Source: Rhodospirillales bacterium (GTDB lineage Bacteria; Pseudomonadota; Alphaproteobacteria; CACIAM-22H2). Taken from it: a stretch of DNA of 44,742 nt. Positions 1 to 9,249 of this stretch are shown here, piece by piece (position 1 is the stretch's first letter; each line of letters opens with the position of its first letter). The position numbers and the translations under genes were made by a program. Below the pieces are notes generated by a model. It searched no databases and was not told where the DNA came from. It was given only the letters and a program-made list of their open reading frames with translations. Location of the stretch: the NCBI GenBank assembly GCA_016794025.1, contig JAEUKX010000081.1, forward strand, positions 1-44,742, given 5' to 3'.

Positions 1-1
1 C

Positions 2-967
2 TGCACGGCTGCGCGCTACGCGCTCAACAAGAGCCGCATGGTGCCGATCGCGGAATACAGCCGCGACAGCCTGCGCGAACTGCGCGCCGAGACCGGAATC
101 GCCTACGACGAGCGCAGCCTCGGCACGCTGCAGCTTTTCCGGACGCAACGCCAGCTCGACGGCGTGGGCTCGGATGTGGCCGTGCTCCGCTCGTTCGGCG
201 TGCCCTTCGAGGTGCTGGACCGCGCAGGCTGCGTAAGCGCCGAACCGGCACTGGCGCGCGTCCGGGAGAAGTTCGTCGGCGGCCTGCGCCTGCCGAACGA
301 CGAGACCGGCGATTGCCATCTGTTCACGGCAAGGCTGGCGGAGATGGCCGCAGCGCTCGGCGTGCGCTTCCGCTACGGCACGCGCATAGACGCGCTGACG
401 GTCGCGGGCGGCCGGATCGAGAGTGTCGCGACCGATGCCGGCCCGCTGGCGGCGGACGCCTACATCGCCGCACTGGGCAGTTACACGCCACGGCTGTTGC
501 GGCCGCTCGGGCTGCGCTTGCCGGTCTATCCCGTCAAGGGCTACTCGATTACGGTGCCGGTCACCGATGCGGCCGCGGCACCGGAATCGACCGTGATGGA
601 CGAGACGTACAAGGTCGCAATCACGCGGCTGGGCGAGCGTATCCGCGTCGGCGGCACGGCCGAGATTTCCGGCTTCGACACGACCTTGCGCGAAAGCCGG
701 CGCGCGACGCTCACGCATTCGGTGGGCGACCTCTATCCCGGTGGCGGCGATCTTTCGCGCGCGACGTTCTGGTGCGGCCTGCGCCCGATGACGCCGGACG
801 GACCGCCGGTGATCGGGCGCACGCCGGTCGGCAACCTGTTTCTCAATACCGGCCACGGCACGCTGGGCTGGACGATGGCCTGCGGATCCGGCCGCGCGCT
901 TGCCGATCTTGTCTCGGGCAAGGCGCCTGCGGTCGATCTCGACGGGCTATCGCTGGGACGCTATTGA
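2..967 (+). CDS. dadA: D-amino acid dehydrogenase small subunit (DadA-like), 5' end outside the window
   Basis: FAD-dependent oxidoreductase of the DAO/DadA family, which oxidatively deaminates D-amino acids at the membrane and passes electrons to the respiratory chain. The reading frame is open from the first bases, so the N-terminal GxGxxG dinucleotide-binding motif lies outside the window. What remains is the substrate domain and the family's C-terminal FAD-contact region: [12 protein letters not shown], followed by [17 protein letters not shown], then the short tail ending in RY. This C-terminal block is very typical of DadA, so the family call is firm, although the exact substrate (D-alanine or another D-amino or N-substituted amino acid) is not. 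The stop codon overlaps by 7 bp the stop of the convergent EAL-domain gene. No alanine racemase gene is visible beside it. Confidence 0.9.
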   Translation, partial: CTAARYALNKSRMVPIAEYSRDSLRELRAETGIAYDERSLGTLQLFRTQRQLDGVGSDVAVLRSFGVPFEVLDRAGCVSAEPALARVREKFVGGLRLPNDETGDCHLFTARLAEMAAALGVRFRYGTRIDALTVAGGRIESVATDAGPLAADAYIAALGSYTPRLLRPLGLRLPVYPVKGYSITVPVTDAAAAPESTVMDETYKVAITRLGERIRVGGTAEISGFDTTLRESRRATLTHSVGDLYPGGGDLSRATFWCGLRPMTPDGPPVIGRTPVGNLFLNTGHGTLGWTMACGSGRALADLVSGKAPAVDLDGLSLGRY

Positions 968-3807
968 AACGACCCGCCGAACTTCGATCTGAATGCGTCC
1001 GGGTCGAGAGGCTTGGAGAACAGATATCCCTGTATCTCGTCGCAACCCAAATCGGCAAGCCGCGCCAATTCGTCCTGCGTTTCAACACCCTCGGCAACGA
1101 CGCGCATGCCCATCGCGTGTGCCATCGAGATCATCGACGCTACCACCAGACGGGCCTGCGTACTGTCGCCCATCGCCCGCACAAACGACCGGTCGATCTT
1201 CAGCGCGTGGAACGGCAAGGTCGCGAGATAGCCAAGCGAAGAGTAGCCGGTTCCGAAATCATCAATGTAAAGTTTTGTGCCAAGGGCCGAAAGGCGCGTC
1301 AGGACGTCCTTGGCGCGGTCGGGATCTTCGGCAAGCGCGCTTTCAGTCACTTCAACCTCGATCAGATTTCCAGGTGAGCCCGGCGCGCGCATCTGCTGCT
1401 CGAGCCAATTTATGAAATCGCCATCGAGCAGATTCTTCGTCGACAGATTGATCGCAACAGGCAGGACAATGCCCGCGTCACGCCACGCGGAAACCTGCGC
1501 AAGGGCCATTTCAACGACGAGATATGCAATCGGACGAATCAATCCGGAGGATTCGGAAACCGGAATGAACTGTGCCGGTGACACAAAGCCACGCTTGGGA
1601 TGCTGCCAGCGAAGCAACGCTTCTGCCCCACATGGCGTTTCAGCGCCAACAGCGACCTTGGGCTGGAAATTGAGCGAAAGCGTTCGCTGCGCAACAGCCG
1701 CCCGAAGATCGGCCGTCAGGGCAAGACGCTCCGCATACTCCTGGTCGCTCATGCCGCGATAAACGGCATAGGATTTGTCGCTGCGCACGCAATCGCGCGC
1801 CGCAATGGCGGACCGGCGCAGGAGGTCATCCCCGTCGCTGCCGTGGATCGGATGGATGCTGGTGCCGACAGTCACGGGAATATGCACGTCCCGACCGTCG
1901 ATCTCGACCGAGGCGGCACTTGCCGCTGCCAGAGCCTGCGCGACTTCTCCGGCGGCAATTTCATCGTCGGCCTCGATGACAAGCGCGAACTCGTTCGTGG
2001 CGGTCCGCGCGAGCGTGCCTTCGACGCCTGGCACGGTTCGCAGCCTGTTGGCCAAATCGCGCACGATCGTGTTGCCGAGAATGTAGCCGAACCCGTCGAA
2101 GATCTCCTGCAGTGCAGGCAAGTGCAGCGTTGCAATGTACGTGCGTCGCGACGGATCGTTGTGATCAAGGCGCTTTGCAAGGTTCCGCAGGAATAGGATG
2201 CGGTTGGGCAAACTCGTCAGGGCATCGTGCGTAAGTGCACGCTCGGCGAGGGCCTCGGCCGCAGAGCGCCGTGCGGTTTCGCGAATCGTGCGAATACCCG
2301 AGGAAAGATCGTCTGCAAGCTCCTCCAGCAGCGCCAACTCGGGCCCGTCGAACGCATCGTCGTCTGACGCAACGAGCGTCAGGGTACCGATCGTTTCTCC
2401 GTCGATCTTGAGCGGGAGCGATGCGATGGCCGCAAAGCCCCTGCGGAGCAGCTCGTCGCGCCACAACTCGAAGCGCGGATTCGAAGCGACCGAGCGAACG
2501 ACGTCTGGCCGCCCTGTTCGGATCGCGGTTCCGACGGTGCCTTGACCGCGCGCGTCGCTCCCCCACGTCGGCGCGGCGACGACATTGAAATCGGCGCCAT
2601 CGCCGAAACTTGCGATCTGTTCGACTGAACGGCGCGCGTCGTCGTGCCGATAGCCGACGAACGCGAACCGATAGCCGCCGGATTCGACCGCAACCCGACA
2701 CATCGCCTTGACCAGTGCGATCTCGTCATTCTGCCCGTGGGCGGCACGATTTCCCGCGCTGAGGGTGCGGTATGCTCGGATTGTTCGTTGCCCGACCGCC
2801 GCAAGCTCGTCGATTTTTCGAGCCAACGGCCCCACGATATGCCTGACGTAGTCGACCCCCGTCCGCGCAGTCCAGTCGCCACTCCCGATCTTGTCGGTCG
2901 TATCGAAGAGTTTGCGGATTGGTGCCACGACCAGATGACGCGATGCGCTCCAGCCGATCAATCCGACGAGCATCAGGCTCGCCGCGAGCATCATCAAGCC
3001 ATTGCGCAACGTCTCGCTGGCCGCGGCATCGATCTCGGAAATCGGGATGCCGACACGCACAAAAAACGACGTGTCCGGAATTCGGACAAACGCGATCTGC
3101 CGAGCGATGCCGTCAAGTCCGGCCGAGTACGCATAGCCTTCGCTTTGCGTCTCAACGGTCTTCGAGAATGCCTCTGCTTCGATTATCCGCTTTCCGACAA
3201 ACAGATCGGGCGACGGCGATCGGGCAATGATGCGTCCGTCGCGATGCGAAATGCTGACAATCGTGTTTTCCGGCAACTTGAGGGATTCGAGCAGATCCTG
3301 CGTCCACGCAAGATTGAGGCCGGCAGCGATGACGGCTTGCACCGTTCCATCGCGAACGACAGGCTGCGCGGCAACGACCGTCCACGTGTTCGACACGCGC
3401 GACTGGATGGGCGCGCTCATGCTCGCCCGCTTTGTTTCGACGGCCTCGCGGAAGTAGCTGCGGTCGCCGAGACTTGTCGTGGCATCGATTGCCGCAGTCG
3501 AGCACTTCACCTGCCCGTCCGGCTCGGCAACCGCAAAGCGAAAATAGATCGGCGCAAGCTCGACAAGCTCGTAGAACTCTTGCCCGCACGCCGACGTGCT
3601 GTTCCATTTGCTGGATTCGGCGAGATATCTGAGCTGCGCGTCGACCTGATCGAGCGCCTCGCGTTGCGCATAGGCTGCAACCCGGGCTATGCCAAGCGCC
3701 TCGGTCCGGATCAGCTCAAGCCGGCTGTCGCGCAGATGCTGGGCCGCCTGGAGCGCGACAATTGCCGAGGGCGCAGAAATCAGCACCGTGAGAAGAACGA
3801 TGCGCAA
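961..3807 (-). CDS. Membrane Cache-HAMP-GAF-GGDEF(degenerate)-EAL cyclic-di-GMP phosphodiesterase
   Basis: A 948-residue inner-membrane signalling protein. Order seen: N-terminal membrane segment (about 3-22), periplasmic dCache-like sensor (about 30-265), second membrane segment (about 270-290), HAMP (290-340), GAF (360-510), GGDEF-like (525-690), EAL (705-945). The GGDEF signature is replaced by TATNEF, so diguanylate cyclase activity is not expected. The EAL domain keeps the catalytic set: [40 protein letters not shown] and the QGYLFSKP end motif. It should therefore hydrolyse c-di-GMP, with the degenerate GGDEF possibly binding GTP as a regulator. The start used is TTG; the frame stays open about 30 codons further upstream but contains no ATG or GTG, so the N-terminus is uncertain. 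The gene stands alone, behind an AT-rich promoter region. Confidence 0.9.
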   Translation of the reverse strand: MRIVLLTVLISAPSAIVALQAAQHLRDSRLELIRTEALGIARVAAYAQREALDQVDAQLRYLAESSKWNSTSACGQEFYELVELAPIYFRFAVAEPDGQVKCSTAAIDATTSLGDRSYFREAVETKRASMSAPIQSRVSNTWTVVAAQPVVRDGTVQAVIAAGLNLAWTQDLLESLKLPENTIVSISHRDGRIIARSPSPDLFVGKRIIEAEAFSKTVETQSEGYAYSAGLDGIARQIAFVRIPDTSFFVRVGIPISEIDAAASETLRNGLMMLAASLMLVGLIGWSASRHLVVAPIRKLFDTTDKIGSGDWTARTGVDYVRHIVGPLARKIDELAAVGQRTIRAYRTLSAGNRAAHGQNDEIALVKAMCRVAVESGGYRFAFVGYRHDDARRSVEQIASFGDGADFNVVAAPTWGSDARGQGTVGTAIRTGRPDVVRSVASNPRFELWRDELLRRGFAAIASLPLKIDGETIGTLTLVASDDDAFDGPELALLEELADDLSSGIRTIRETARRSAAEALAERALTHDALTSLPNRILFLRNLAKRLDHNDPSRRTYIATLHLPALQEIFDGFGYILGNTIVRDLANRLRTVPGVEGTLARTATNEFALVIEADDEIAAGEVAQALAAASAASVEIDGRDVHIPVTVGTSIHPIHGSDGDDLLRRSAIAARDCVRSDKSYAVYRGMSDQEYAERLALTADLRAAVAQRTLSLNFQPKVAVGAETPCGAEALLRWQHPKRGFVSPAQFIPVSESSGLIRPIAYLVVEMALAQVSAWRDAGIVLPVAINLSTKNLLDGDFINWLEQQMRAPGSPGNLIEVEVTESALAEDPDRAKDVLTRLSALGTKLYIDDFGTGYSSLGYLATLPFHALKIDRSFVRAMGDSTQARLVVASMISMAHAMGMRVVAEGVETQDELARLADLGCDEIQGYLFSKPLDPDAFRSKFGGSFQ

Positions 3808-4051
3808 CCATAACGCGCGTGAGCGTCCGCCTATTTCACCCTCATTGAAGAGGTTGACCGCAAGAAAAGCATGGAATGTATGCTGTGTAAATAATACTTA
3901 AGTTTATTTGGTTGCAATCTTTGATATGCATTTGCGAATTAAATGGAAAATATGTCGAAAAATTTATAAGAGTAATGCGTAGCAAATTTCGCCTAAAGAT
4001 AGTTTCACATTCTCCGATACTTGGGCGCGCCGCCGCACGGACAATCGCAGG
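3808..4051. other. AT-rich intergenic region with the promoter of the EAL gene
   Basis: About 240 bp separate the end of the DHA2 exporter gene from the start of the EAL gene, both on the minus strand. From roughly 3840 to 4020 the base composition drops sharply to AT-rich, unlike the surrounding coding DNA. It probably carries the EAL gene promoter, but no -35/-10 pair close to consensus could be picked out. No gene, repeat or terminator with a T-run was seen. Confidence 0.4.
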
Positions 4052-5452
4052 TCATGGCGCCGAATCGCTTTGTACCAAACGGTCATGCCGCCAGCGGATC
4101 GAACTGATGACGGCCGCGCACAGCGCGAAGGCGGCCGCAAGCAGCAACGCGGTCTTCAGGGCAAGACCGTCCGGCGCATGGTCGAAAAGCAGTGACATCG
4201 CCAGCGCGCCGACCGTCTGCCCCATCAGTCTTGCGGTGCCCTGCATGCCGCCGGCAGCCCCGCTGCGCTTTTTCGGTGCCGAAAGCAGCAGCACCTGGTT
4301 GTTCGCCGTCTGGAAGAGGCCGAACCCGACGCCGCACAGCACGATCCCGGAAACGACCGGAGTCAGGCTGTCGGACGACGACCACACGCCGCACACGACA
4401 AGCCCCAATGCCAGCGCGCTTCCGCCAGCCGCGCATATGAGGCCCGTGGGCATGCGCTTGGAGAGTCGCGCGGACACAGGTGCGGTTGCGGCGACGAGAA
4501 GCGGCCATACCATCATGACGGAGCCCGCCGTGAAGATGCTGCGGCCCATCTCGTGCTGGATGAGGAACGGCAGCGCCAGATATCCCAGTGTCTGCCCGGA
4601 GAAGCAGGTGATCGAGGCCGCAACGGAATAGCGGAACGACCCGTTGCGGAACAGGTCAATGGGAATGAGCGGCGCTTCCTGGCGGCGCGCGCGCAGGATC
4701 AGCGCGGCAAGGCAGATGGCCGCAACCGCCAGCATCGCCCAGCCCTCGATCGCGCGGGTTGCGGCCATGTCCGCCCCCAGCACGAGCAGCACGAAAAATC
4801 CGGTGTTGAGCGCCGCACTCGGCCCGTCGAGCCGCCGGCCCGAGCCGGACGGCCGCGGCAGGTTGCGCGACGCGAGGATCACGAGCGCACCGATGGGAAT
4901 GTTGACGATGAACAGCCACGGCCAGTCCGCGACCGAGAGGATCATCGCGCCGACCGGCGGGCCGGCGGCCGAAGACAGCGCCACCATCATCGCGTTCCAT
5001 CCCAGCGCGTGCGCCAGCAGCTCCGGACGGAACGTGAAGCGGATCATCATCGCGCCCAGCCCCATGATCGCGCCACCGCCGAGACCCTGCACGAAGCGCG
5101 CGGAGACGAGCACCGGCATGTTCGGCGCCAGCGCGCAAGCAGCCGACGCAAGCGTGAAGAGCACGACACCCGAGACATAGACCTTCCTGCCACCGACGCT
5201 TTCCCCGATGGCCGAACAGGGCAGCAATGCCACGACGACACCAAGCTGATAGGTGGTCACAATCCAGACCGCGTCGCCGGCCGAGACGCCGAAGGAATGC
5301 GTGATCGACGGCAGGGCGATGTTCGCGATGGCGCCGTCGAGGACCACGAGCGTCACGGTCGTCAGGATCACCGCCAGCGAAAGCCCGGCATGGCGCGCCT
5401 GCTGGCTGTCGGCGGTTTCGGCGGATACCGGCGGCGGACGGTCGGGTTGCAT
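4052..5452 (-). CDS. MFS drug exporter, DHA2 (EmrB/QacA) family
   Basis: Proton-driven multidrug efflux permease of the inner membrane. At 466 residues it has the DHA2 length and about 14 hydrophobic segments. The first membrane helix carries VVLDGAIANIALP, the usual DHA2 helix-1 pattern with an acidic residue, and WIVTTYQL follows in helix 2; the antiporter motif region reads SSAAGPPVGAMI. The ATG chosen gives a short cytoplasmic tail rich in proline (MQPDRPPP) before helix 1. The frame is open a further 109 codons upstream, but that extension is arginine/proline-rich and overlaps the divergent PAS gene, so it was not used. No membrane-fusion partner (EmrA) or TetR regulator lies next to it. 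Its substrate is unknown. Confidence 0.88.
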   Translation of the reverse strand: MQPDRPPPVSAETADSQQARHAGLSLAVILTTVTLVVLDGAIANIALPSITHSFGVSAGDAVWIVTTYQLGVVVALLPCSAIGESVGGRKVYVSGVVLFTLASAACALAPNMPVLVSARFVQGLGGGAIMGLGAMMIRFTFRPELLAHALGWNAMMVALSSAAGPPVGAMILSVADWPWLFIVNIPIGALVILASRNLPRPSGSGRRLDGPSAALNTGFFVLLVLGADMAATRAIEGWAMLAVAAICLAALILRARRQEAPLIPIDLFRNGSFRYSVAASITCFSGQTLGYLALPFLIQHEMGRSIFTAGSVMMVWPLLVAATAPVSARLSKRMPTGLICAAGGSALALGLVVCGVWSSSDSLTPVVSGIVLCGVGFGLFQTANNQVLLLSAPKKRSGAAGGMQGTARLMGQTVGALAMSLLFDHAPDGLALKTALLLAAAFALCAAVISSIRWRHDRLVQSDSAP

Positions 5453-5623
5453 GCGGATCGCGGTCGGCGGAGGGGGTGTCTGAACGGGGATGCAGGCTGA
5501 TGCTAGCGCGGATATCCCACCGCGCGCACCGCCCGGACGCACGGTGGAGCCATGATGGCCGCGCAAAGGTCGCGGCCGCCGGCGCAGCATTGCATTGGAT
5601 CGTTGCGGATGCATACTTGCGAC

Positions 5624-6244
5624 ATGCAAGACCGGGATGATCCAGCAACGCTCCAGTATCGGTACAGTGCCGTGCGTCCACCCAAGCCGTTTCGCGAGAT
5701 GTCGGAAGCCGGCCGTCGCTGCCTCGCCTGGTGGCTTGATGCCCGCGCGGCGTCGGGGCGCCTGCCCGGACGCCGGCATTTCGACCCGACCGAGTTCGGG
5801 CGCCTCCTGCCCTACTTCTTCCTGACGGATGTCGCCACGGGGCCCCGCTTCACGTTCCGGCTTGCCGGCGGCTATTTCACCGAGACCTGGCGCACCGCAA
5901 TCGCCGGCATGCCGGTCGACGAATCGACATTCGGCGTTCGCTGGCCGTCCGCCTTCGCCGCCTACAGCGAGACGGCGGCATCCGGCGAACCTGTTCTGAC
6001 GACCGAGCGCGTGCGGATCGCGCCGTGGCCCGATTTCGAGTACCGCATCCTTCTGCTGCCGCTTGCGGCCGACGGCCGGCAGGTCGACACGATACTCGGC
6101 GCATTCGACGGTGACGCACGTGCAGGTGCGTTCATGGAAAATTGCGACATGCCAAGCCGCGACGACTGGATTCTGGTCGCCTCACGGCGGCTGGGCGACA
6201 GCGAGATGGCGATGCTGCTCGAAGGGCCGTCGCGGGGCAGCTAG
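5624..6244 (+). CDS. PAS_5-family sensory protein
   Basis: A 206-residue soluble protein with the PAS_5 pattern of alphaproteobacteria. After a short N-terminus comes a helix around CLAWWLDARAASGRLPGR, then FDPTEFGRLLPYFFLTDV, a strand with FTFRLAGGYFTETW, and later RILLLPLAADGRQVDTILGAF. These stretches form a single PAS fold with no attached output domain. PAS_5 proteins are widespread but functionally poorly defined; some act in membrane-stress or cell-cycle signalling. The start at MQDRDDP is a choice; an in-frame ATG five codons upstream is equally possible. It is divergent from the DHA2 exporter across about 170 bp, and its stop lies 7 bp before the convergent Bcr/CflA-type exporter. 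Confidence 0.75.
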   Translation: MQDRDDPATLQYRYSAVRPPKPFREMSEAGRRCLAWWLDARAASGRLPGRRHFDPTEFGRLLPYFFLTDVATGPRFTFRLAGGYFTETWRTAIAGMPVDESTFGVRWPSAFAAYSETAASGEPVLTTERVRIAPWPDFEYRILLLPLAADGRQVDTILGAFDGDARAGAFMENCDMPSRDDWILVASRRLGDSEMAMLLEGPSRGS

Positions 6245-6251
6245 CCGCCGG

Positions 6252-7484
6252 TCATCCGTCCGGCGCCTTGCGCATGCGCACGGACGCGAAGGCTGCCTGC
6301 GCAAGGACGCCCGCCGACAGGAGCACGACGCCCACCGCGACGGCCGGATTTCCGCCGATCCCGCTCAAGGTCGCGCACGCGGCGCCGACGGCCATCTGCA
6401 GCGCCCCGTAGAGACCGGAGGCAGACGCCGCGACAGCGGGGTTGACACCAAGGGCTGCCGACATCGCCATCGGCGATGTAAGACCGGCCCCCAGCGTCAG
6501 GAAGAGCATCGGCACCACGATCGCGGCCACGCCGAAGGATCCCGATGCCACAAAGCCCAGCAGGACGAGCGCGCAGAAGCAGCTGAGGAGGTTGCCGGCC
6601 GTCATGAGCCGTTCGGCCGGGAAGCGCCCGATCAGCCTGTTCGCGACGAGACTGCCAAGCCAGGCGCCGACGATGTTCACCATCAGGTAGACCCCGACCT
6701 CCTGGTGCGGCCGGTGGAGCTGTTCCACGAAGATGAACGGTGCGGCACTGACGAACGCATAGACCGACGTCGTGGCGCAGCTGCCTCCGATCGCGTAGCC
6801 AAGGAACTGCCGCGAGCGGACGAGATGGCCGTAGCTGCGAAGGATGGATCGGAAATCGTGGCTGCCGGTCCCGCCGGTCTCCGGCAGGAGGCGCCAGATC
6901 AGCACGAAGTTGCCGAGACCGAGCAGGCTCAGCGCCGCGAAGATGGAGCGCCACCCCGTCAGGTCGGTGAGGAGGGAGCCCAGAAGCGGCGACAGCCCCG
7001 GTCCCGCCATCACCATGAGGTTCATGAGCGAAAGCCGCCTTGCGGTGTCGGAACCCGTGGACAGGTCGCGCACGATCGCGCGTCCGAGCACGAGCCCCGT
7101 GCACCCGCCAAGCGCCTGGAGGAAGCGGATCGCGACCAGAACATGGATCGTCGGCGCCGCCATTGCTGCGAGACTTGCAAGACAGTAGACCGCCATGCCG
7201 ATGAACAGCACCGGCCGGCGCCCGTACCTGTCGGCAACGGGCCCGTAGGTGAGTTGTCCGACCGAAAGCCCGATGATGTAGGCGCTGAGCGTCAGCTGGG
7301 CTTCGCCGATGCCGGCGCCGAACTCGCGTGCCGCAATCGGGAGCGCGGGCACGAAGGCATGCATGGCGAATGTGCCGCTGAGGGTGATCAGCGCCAGCAG
7401 CCAGAGCGGCGCACTGCCGCGTGGCGGCTCCCGGCCCTTCTCCCGTCCCCCCGTCTGCTCCGAACTTCCGATCGTCCGCCCCAT
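6252..7484 (-). CDS. MFS exporter, Bcr/CflA (DHA1) family
   Basis: A 410-residue, 12-segment major facilitator permease of the bicyclomycin/chloramphenicol resistance type, exporting drugs or small metabolites in exchange for protons. The opening LSGTFAMHAFVPALP in helix 1, LSAYIIGLSVGQLTYGP in helix 2 and the loop 2-3 motif GPVADRYGRRPVL are characteristic, as is RFLQALGGCTGLVLGRAI around helix 4. The antiporter region reads MAGPGLSPLLGSLLTD. The N-terminus has a charged, glycine-rich stretch of about 27 residues before helix 1; a later start is possible but no better candidate was seen. The gene is monocistronic and lies divergent from the histidine kinase. Substrate unknown. Confidence 0.87.
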   Translation of the reverse strand: MGRTIGSSEQTGGREKGREPPRGSAPLWLLALITLSGTFAMHAFVPALPIAAREFGAGIGEAQLTLSAYIIGLSVGQLTYGPVADRYGRRPVLFIGMAVYCLASLAAMAAPTIHVLVAIRFLQALGGCTGLVLGRAIVRDLSTGSDTARRLSLMNLMVMAGPGLSPLLGSLLTDLTGWRSIFAALSLLGLGNFVLIWRLLPETGGTGSHDFRSILRSYGHLVRSRQFLGYAIGGSCATTSVYAFVSAAPFIFVEQLHRPHQEVGVYLMVNIVGAWLGSLVANRLIGRFPAERLMTAGNLLSCFCALVLLGFVASGSFGVAAIVVPMLFLTLGAGLTSPMAMSAALGVNPAVAASASGLYGALQMAVGAACATLSGIGGNPAVAVGVVLLSAGVLAQAAFASVRMRKAPDG

Positions 7485-7592
7485 CTGCCCTGACGTCGCG
7501 CCGCCAGCCTATCGCAGGCCGTACATCGATACCACTCCGCGCGCCGGAACACGTCCGGCGGGCATCTCCGCTGTGGACGGCGGGTATAGTAT

Positions 7593-7605
7593 TGACGCAA
7601 CGTCA
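7593..7605. promoter_or_regulatory. 13-bp dyad TGACG-CAA-CGTCA upstream of the histidine kinase
   Basis: A perfect inverted repeat TGACG/CGTCA with a 3-bp centre sits 33 bp before the kinase start codon and about 110 bp before the divergent exporter start. Its place in the divergent promoter region fits an operator for a dimeric regulator. No regulator gene is adjacent, and a chance palindrome cannot be excluded. Confidence 0.3.
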
Positions 7606-7637
7606 CGACAACTGCATCCGACCTGACCAGACCGCTT

Positions 7638-9137
7638 ATGGACTCGCTCGACATTCCCGAACTGGAGGCCGTCGCCGAGATCATCCCGCACGCATTGTTC
7701 GTCAAGAACGCGCGCAGCGAGATCGTCTTCATGAACCGCGCCTGCGAGGATGTCTGGGGCATCACGTTCGAATCCGTCCGGGGAACGAACGCGGCCGGCG
7801 CGTTTCCTTCCGAACAGATCGCCGGATTCATCGAGATGGACCGCAGCGTTTTTGCGGGCGGAAAGACCGTCGAGTTCGAGGAGGTCTTCTGGAGCGCCAA
7901 GCACCAGGAGAACCGGATCGGCTGGACGACCAAGAAGCCGCTCTACGAGGCCGACGGGACCCCGCGCCTGCTGATCTGCACGACGCTCGACATCACCGCA
8001 TGGAAGCGCACGCAGTCCGAGCTGCGGCTCAGCAATTCCAAGCTGGCCGAACTGTACCGCCTCAGCCCGCTCGGCATCGCCCTCAACGCGATGGACGGAA
8101 GCTTCGTCGACTTCAACGAGGCCTTCGAGCGCATTACCGGGTACCCGCGCGAGGAACTGCTTCACCTCAGCTACTGGGAACTGACGCCCCGGAAATATGC
8201 CGAAGCCGAGAAGGTCCAGATCGAAAGCCTGATCTCAACGCGGCGCTACGGCCCTTATACGAAGACCTACAGGCGCAAGGACGGGTCGGAGATCCACGTG
8301 CGTCTCAACGGCTGCCTCATCGCAGGCAGCGACGGGCACGACCAGATCTGGTCGATCATCGAGGACATCTCGCACGACGAGTTCCTGAAACAGGAACTCG
8401 TCAACGCCCAGAAGGCCGCCGAGGCGGCAAGCGAGGCGAAATCGCTGTTCCTGGCCTCGGCCAGCCACGAGTTGCGCACGCCGATGAACGCGATCCTCGG
8501 CTTCAGCGAGGCGCTCGAGATGGGCGTGGCCGGCACGCTCGGGGAACGGCAGAAGGAGTATGTCCGCAGCATCCACGAAGCCGGCAGCTACCTTCGCGAC
8601 CTGATCGACAAGATCCTCGACGTGACGCAGATCGAATCCGGCCGGATCAACCTCGAGCTGGGGCCAGTGCCCGTCCTGCCGGTCATCGCACGGGTCGTCC
8701 AGATGCTGCGGCCCGAGGCCGATGCCGTGCAAATGCGCATCGCGGTCGACTGCGCGCCCGGTCTCGCGATCCGCGCGGATGCCGCGCGGTTCCAGCAGGT
8801 GCTCGTCAACCTCGTCCACAACGCGGTCAAATACGCCGGCAAGGGCTGCACGGTCTCGATCGAGGCGCAAGCCGCCGGCCCGGTGGTCGAGGTCGCCGTG
8901 CGTGACGACGGGATCGGCATGACCCAATCGCAGCTCGCGCATGCGATGACGCTTTTCGGCCGCGGGAAAACGCATGCCGAATCGACCAAGTCCGGGATCG
9001 GGCTCGGCCTGCCTTTGGCCCAGGCCATGACGAAGGCGCAGGGCGGCCAGATGACGGTCACAAGCATCCCCGGCTCCGGCACGCGGATCATCCTGCGGTT
9101 CCCGGCCGAACGCGCCGGGGTTCCGGGCAAAATCTGA
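7638..9137 (+). CDS. Orphan PAS-PAS sensor histidine kinase
   Basis: A 499-residue cytoplasmic sensor kinase without membrane segments. Two PAS domains (about 10-120 and 135-245) precede a short coiled linker, a HisKA dimerisation domain with phospho-acceptor His277 in ASHELRTPMN, and a HATPase_c domain with N-box QVLVNLVHNAVKYAG, G1 VRDDGIGM and G2 SGIGLGLPLAQAM. All catalytic boxes are intact, so it should autophosphorylate. No receiver domain is fused and no response regulator gene lies in the window, making its partner unknown. The PAS domains lack an obvious cofactor signature and could sense redox state, ligand or light. tRNA-Thr begins only 40 bp after the stop codon. Confidence 0.93.
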   Translation: MDSLDIPELEAVAEIIPHALFVKNARSEIVFMNRACEDVWGITFESVRGTNAAGAFPSEQIAGFIEMDRSVFAGGKTVEFEEVFWSAKHQENRIGWTTKKPLYEADGTPRLLICTTLDITAWKRTQSELRLSNSKLAELYRLSPLGIALNAMDGSFVDFNEAFERITGYPREELLHLSYWELTPRKYAEAEKVQIESLISTRRYGPYTKTYRRKDGSEIHVRLNGCLIAGSDGHDQIWSIIEDISHDEFLKQELVNAQKAAEAASEAKSLFLASASHELRTPMNAILGFSEALEMGVAGTLGERQKEYVRSIHEAGSYLRDLIDKILDVTQIESGRINLELGPVPVLPVIARVVQMLRPEADAVQMRIAVDCAPGLAIRADAARFQQVLVNLVHNAVKYAGKGCTVSIEAQAAGPVVEVAVRDDGIGMTQSQLAHAMTLFGRGKTHAESTKSGIGLGLPLAQAMTKAQGGQMTVTSIPGSGTRIILRFPAERAGVPGKI

Positions 9138-9177
9138 ACTTCCGCCCGCGGCGAACGGTGATATGTTCCGGCCCGAC

Positions 9178-9249
9178 GCCGGGTTAGCTCAGCGGTAGAG
9201 CAGCGGTTTTGTAAACCGAAGGTCGGGGGTTCAATCCCCTCACCCGGCA
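9178..9249 (+). tRNA. tRNA-Thr(UGU)
   Basis: A complete cloverleaf. The acceptor stem pairs GCCGGGT with ACCCGGC, with discriminator A. The D arm reads GCTCAGCGGTAGAGC, the anticodon loop TTTGTAA carries anticodon TGT, and the T arm reads GGGGGTTCAATCCCC. The first anticodon-stem pair is G-A. CCA is not encoded. The tRNA lies 40 bp after the kinase gene, and its last 10 bases overlap the end of the convergent epimerase gene. Confidence 0.97.
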
